A DNA stretch of 64,000 nt from Micromonospora sp. NBC_01796 (GTDB lineage: Bacteria > Actinomycetota > Actinomycetes > Mycobacteriales > Micromonosporaceae), in the NCBI RefSeq assembly GCF_035917455.1, contig NZ_CP109078.1, forward strand, positions 7,486,001 through 7,550,000, in the 5' to 3' direction. The notes under the pieces are model-generated. The model saw only the letters and a list, made by a program, of their open reading frames with translations, was not told the origin of the DNA and did not search any database. The translations under genes and the position numbers were made by a program. Shown piece after piece: positions 61,658 to 64,000 of this stretch; the first letter of the stretch is position 1, and each line of letters starts with the position of its first letter.

Positions 61658-62016
61658 AGGCTGGCGGGCGCCTCGTGCAGGATCGGCCACACCTCGACCG
61701 GCTCGATGTGCGCCCACGGCATCTCGGCGGCGATCTCGTACGCCCGCTGCTCGTTCTCGCAGTCGAACAGGTAGAAGCTGGCGATGTACTCCTTCGTCTC
61801 CAGGTACGGCCCGTCGGTGACCGCCGGGGCGCCGTCCGTACGCCGAACCAGCCGGCTCGCCGCCGCGTCGGCCAGCCCGTACGCGCCGAGCAGCTCGCCG
61901 TTCGCCTGGTACTTCCGGTTGAACGCGTCCTGCTTGGCGATCTCCTCGGGCCAGTTCTCGGCCAGGATCGAATCCCACTTCTCCTGATTGCCGTAGATCA
62001 TCAGCAGGTACTTCAT
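61654..62016 (-). CDS. YCII/DGPF-domain protein, ECF42 partner
   Basis: A 120-residue protein starting MKYLLMIYGNQ, with VTDGPYLETKEYI as the DGPF-type motif and a closing HIEPVEVWPI. GGAAGGAACGACCCTG is the binding site for the ATG at 62016. It is the standard partner of ECF42 sigma factors and precedes the sigma gene with a 4-base overlap. The fold is a ferredoxin-like dimer; a ligand-binding or regulatory role is likely. Confidence 0.92.
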   Translation of the reverse strand: MKYLLMIYGNQEKWDSILAENWPEEIAKQDAFNRKYQANGELLGAYGLADAAASRLVRRTDGAPAVTDGPYLETKEYIASFYLFDCENEQRAYEIAAEMPWAHIEPVEVWPILHEAPASL

Positions 62017-62065
62017 CAGGGTCGTTCCTTCCGGTTCGTGCACCGTGCCGGCGCTGTCACCTGGT

Positions 62066-62093
62066 AAACGGAGCCGCCGCACCGTCCTCGACA
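62066..62093 (-). promoter_or_regulatory. ECF42-type promoter for YCII-sigma operon
   Basis: TGTCGA (62093-62088) is followed after 17 bases by CGTT (62070-62067). This agrees with the known ECF42 pattern of TGTCGA at -35 and a CG-containing -10. It lies about 50 bases upstream of the YCII start, so the sigma factor probably activates its own operon. Confidence 0.65.
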
Positions 62094-62124
62094 TGCTTAC
62101 CGGAAAAGTTTCCTCGGCCGGATC

Positions 62125-62151
62125 TGTCGAACCGGACAGCACTGCTTCGTC
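62125..62151 (+). promoter_or_regulatory. ECF42-type promoter for DUF6069 gene
   Basis: TGTCGA (62125-62130), 17 bases, then CGTC (62148-62151), about 45 bases before the next plus-strand ATG. The -35 and spacing equal those of the divergent YCII promoter. Confidence 0.65.
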
Positions 62152-62195
62152 TTTCCCACAGAAGCACCAAACAGCCGGACAACGGGAGAGACACC

Positions 62196-62651
62196 ATGAA
62201 CACGATCACGATCCGGGCCGACAACATGCTCACCACCCGGCCGGTGTGGCAGGTCAGCGCGCTGGCCGGACTGGCTGCGGCCGTCGCGACGGAGATCTTC
62301 GGCCTGGCCGCCCGCGCCGTGGGGGTGCCGATGATGGCGGGAGGCACGGGCGCCACGGTCGCCGAGCCGGTCAACGTCGGCATGTTCGCCATGGGCACGG
62401 TGATCTCCGTGTTCTGGGGCACGATCCTCGCGGTCCTGCTCGCCCGGTACGCCCGCCGCCCCGCCCGTACCTACCTGTGGACGACGATCGCGCTGACCGT
62501 GGTGTCGATGGCGGGGCCGTACCTCGCCGGTGCCACCGCGACCTCGACCAAGGTGATGCTCGCCCTGTCGCACGTCGTCGCCGCGCTGATCGTCATCCCG
62601 ATCGTCACCCGCCGGCTCGACCGCCTCCCCGACCGGCCCGGCACCCGCTGA
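62196..62651 (+). CDS. DUF6069 family four-helix membrane protein
   Basis: A 151-residue membrane protein. CGGGAGAGACACC precedes the ATG at 62196. Four helices (about 17-40, 60-85, 95-115, 120-140) fit DUF6069, a family of uncharacterised actinobacterial membrane proteins. It is divergent from the YCII-ECF42 operon and shares the same promoter type, so it is a likely ECF42 regulon member. Confidence 0.8.
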   Translation: MNTITIRADNMLTTRPVWQVSALAGLAAAVATEIFGLAARAVGVPMMAGGTGATVAEPVNVGMFAMGTVISVFWGTILAVLLARYARRPARTYLWTTIALTVVSMAGPYLAGATATSTKVMLALSHVVAALIVIPIVTRRLDRLPDRPGTR

Positions 62652-62694
62652 CCGACCGGCACCCGGCCTGCCTCGGGTAGGCCGCCCGGGTGGA

Positions 62695-63636
62695 TCAGTG
62701 CCGACCGTCCACGGCGCCCGGCCCGGGCGGCGTGGGCGGAGCGGATGCTGGTCGTGGGTGGGCCGGAGTAGCCGGCCGGCGGGCGGGTCGGCGCGAGCGG
62801 CGCAGCTCGGCCAGGGCGAACGCGGCGACGAGAACGGCGGCGACACCGACCAGTCCCCACGGGTAGCTGACGATGGTGGCACTGAACCGGGCCGGCCCGT
62901 CCGGCCCGCCCAGCTCACCCCGGACGGTGTAGCTGCCGACGGCGGGCGCACCGATGGTCACCGGTAGACGTACGGTCCGCTGCTCGCCCGGTTGCAGGGT
63001 GTCGAGCAGGGGCGGGGGCACGAACCCGGTCGGGTTGGCACCCCGGCCGAGCGTCACCGTGATCGCGGGTTCGACCACCGGTGCGGTGCCGTTGTTGCGT
63101 ACGTCGACGAGCAGGATGCGTCGCGCCGGGCCGCCGAGCAGGGCCGGCCAGGACCAGTCCCCCGTCACGGCGACCCGGGTGACCTCGATCGCGGCGACGC
63201 CCGGCGGCGCCGCCATGGTTTCCGGTGGCACCGGCGGGGCGGTGACCCCGGCGACGACCACCGGCACCGTGCCGCCGAGGCTGCCGCTCAGGCTGGTCAC
63301 CCGGACCACGCACGGGCAGCCGACGGGCGGCGCGGTCACGGTCAGGGTGGTGGTCGCGGTCCCGGCCGTCGAGACGTAGGTCTGCACCGAGTCGTGCACG
63401 GCGCAGTCCGCCGACCCGCGCCGGCCGTTGTTGCCGCAGATCTCGACAGCGGCGGTGCCGGCCGGCCAGCCACCGAGCCGGACCATGATCCGGTCGCCGG
63501 GCGCCGTCCGGTCCCGGTCGATGGTGATCACGGGCGCCGACCCGGTCGGGGATGCGGTGGGGGTGGCCGGAGCCAGAACGGCGGTGGCCAGCACCGTGGT
63601 CACGAACATCAGGGCGGGGACGCCGGCCACCGTCAC
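62695..63636 (-). CDS. Secreted, membrane-anchored protein with neocarzinostatin-like domain
   Basis: A 313-residue protein starting at the GTG at 63636, which overlaps the previous gene's stop as GTGA. A signal peptide (ALMFVTTVLATAVLAPA) is followed by an Ig-like domain with the Cys pattern VEICGNNGRRGSADC and PPVGCPCVVRVT, like the neocarzinostatin family. A second beta domain and a C-terminal membrane helix (about 260-280) with a basic, proline-rich tail follow. It probably works with the upstream gene product at the cell surface. Confidence 0.75.
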   Translation of the reverse strand: MTVAGVPALMFVTTVLATAVLAPATPTASPTGSAPVITIDRDRTAPGDRIMVRLGGWPAGTAAVEICGNNGRRGSADCAVHDSVQTYVSTAGTATTTLTVTAPPVGCPCVVRVTSLSGSLGGTVPVVVAGVTAPPVPPETMAAPPGVAAIEVTRVAVTGDWSWPALLGGPARRILLVDVRNNGTAPVVEPAITVTLGRGANPTGFVPPPLLDTLQPGEQRTVRLPVTIGAPAVGSYTVRGELGGPDGPARFSATIVSYPWGLVGVAAVLVAAFALAELRRSRRPARRPATPAHPRPASAPPTPPGPGAVDGRH

Positions 63637-64000
63637 ACCCGCCCGTCGGTGGCCGCCACAGCCTCGCTGCCGGGCCCCCCGGAACCGGTCTTCGCGGCCT
63701 CGGGGGCGGTCCGACCGGCCTCGGGGGCGGGTACTGGGGCGTCGGCGGCGCGGCGGGCCGGGCGGCGTCGGATGCGCCGGACCACCGCGACCACGCCGAG
63801 CAGCGCCAGCGCCGCGACCAGGAGCCACGGCGGAGCCCAGACACCACTGGTACGGGTGACCCGAGGCAGCGGTACGTCCATCGTGGACGGCTCCACCAGG
63901 ACCGCGACGGTCAGCCGGCCGGCTGCCGGTAGCCCGGTGACCCGCTCGCGTACCTCGATGGCCGATCCGGGTAGCAGCTCGGGCAGTTCGAGGTTGCCGG
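63633..64000 (-). CDS. C-terminal part of a surface-anchored protein (5' end outside window)
   Basis: The open frame runs past the right edge. The visible 121 residues begin with GNLELPELLPGS, a beta-rich tail of an extracellular Ig-like domain, then VRERVTGLPAAGR, a membrane helix (PPWLLVAALALLGVVAVV) and a basic, proline-rich cytoplasmic tail. Its layout parallels the downstream neocarzinostatin-like gene, with which it is translationally coupled. An internal ATG at 63896 is not its likely start. Confidence 0.7.
   Translation of the reverse strand, partial: GNLELPELLPGSAIEVRERVTGLPAAGRLTVAVLVEPSTMDVPLPRVTRTSGVWAPPWLLVAALALLGVVAVVRRIRRRPARRAADAPVPAPEAGRTAPEAAKTGSGGPGSEAVAATDGRV

Noticed and set aside
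1-64000. tRNA, rRNA, insertion sequence, integrase or attachment site
   Set aside because: I saw no tRNA-like cloverleaf, transposase/integrase motif or flanking direct repeats by reading; a tRNAscan/ISfinder run would be needed to exclude short or degraded copies.

Overview
The window is high-GC DNA with dense genes, GTG starts, several apparently leaderless starts and many ATGA/GTGA gene overlaps. The families present include DUF574-type methyltransferase, CGNR regulator, EACC1, ECF41 and ECF42 sigma factors and DUF6069. Together they point to a filamentous actinomycete, most likely Micromonosporaceae. It looks like an accessory or chromosome-arm region: secreted proteins, one-off regulators and conflict-type signalling proteins, with no ribosomal, tRNA or central-metabolism operons. 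I saw no CRISPR array, insertion sequence or phage genes.

Layout. 0-6.4 kb: a DUF6193 protein, a HAD-like protein divergent from a LysR regulator, then a tightly coupled four-gene operon on the minus strand (CapK/PaaK-like adenylating enzyme, small alpha/beta protein, GNAT-like protein, Acg-type nitroreductase). 6.6-12.2 kb: an ECF sigma factor fused to a zinc-finger anti-sigma-like module, a 16-fold Val-Glu repeat, one membrane helix and an outer domain; it diverges from a secreted subtilase and a three-module secreted protein. 12.3-20.5 kb: an RsbW-like ATPase, a lipoprotein, a CHAT-TPR protease facing a small protein/membrane protein pair, a secreted beta-propeller, and a CGNR regulator with repeated operator-like sites. 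20.5-31 kb: a duplicated LtrA protein, a cupin plus a luciferase-like/FAD-oxidase fusion controlled by a divergent MarR gene, a DNA ligase, a methyltransferase, a SigJ-type ECF41 factor with its carboxymuconolactone decarboxylase partner, and a seven-bladed FG-GAP protein.

31-43 kb: a minus-strand run with an anchored solute-binding protein, a transmembrane caspase/solute-binding/vWA protein, an EACC1 adaptor, an unknown protein and a very large phosphodiester glycosidase-metallophosphatase. An orphan ATP-synthase b subunit, a small membrane protein and a DUF574 methyltransferase follow. 43.6-50 kb: a TIR-like/CHAT/NTPase/TPR protein, a truncated FAD-oxidase remnant and an MFS exporter. 50-64 kb: a second large subtilase with kelch repeats, a CPBP-like protein that lacks its catalytic half, a two-component system, a His-rich membrane protein, a beta-helix protein, an ECF42 sigma/YCII pair with divergent matching promoters, and two secreted, membrane-anchored proteins at the right edge.

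The main themes are (i) three clan-CD protease systems (CHAT, caspase, CHAT) within about 34 kb, probably for stress or phage sensing and regulated cell death; (ii) four genes for sigma or anti-sigma functions, including one membrane-tethered sigma factor; (iii) a large secreted or surface-anchored protein repertoire. The most novel-looking items are the transmembrane caspase locus, the membrane-tethered sigma factor with its expandable repeat, and the coupled CapK/PaaK operon.
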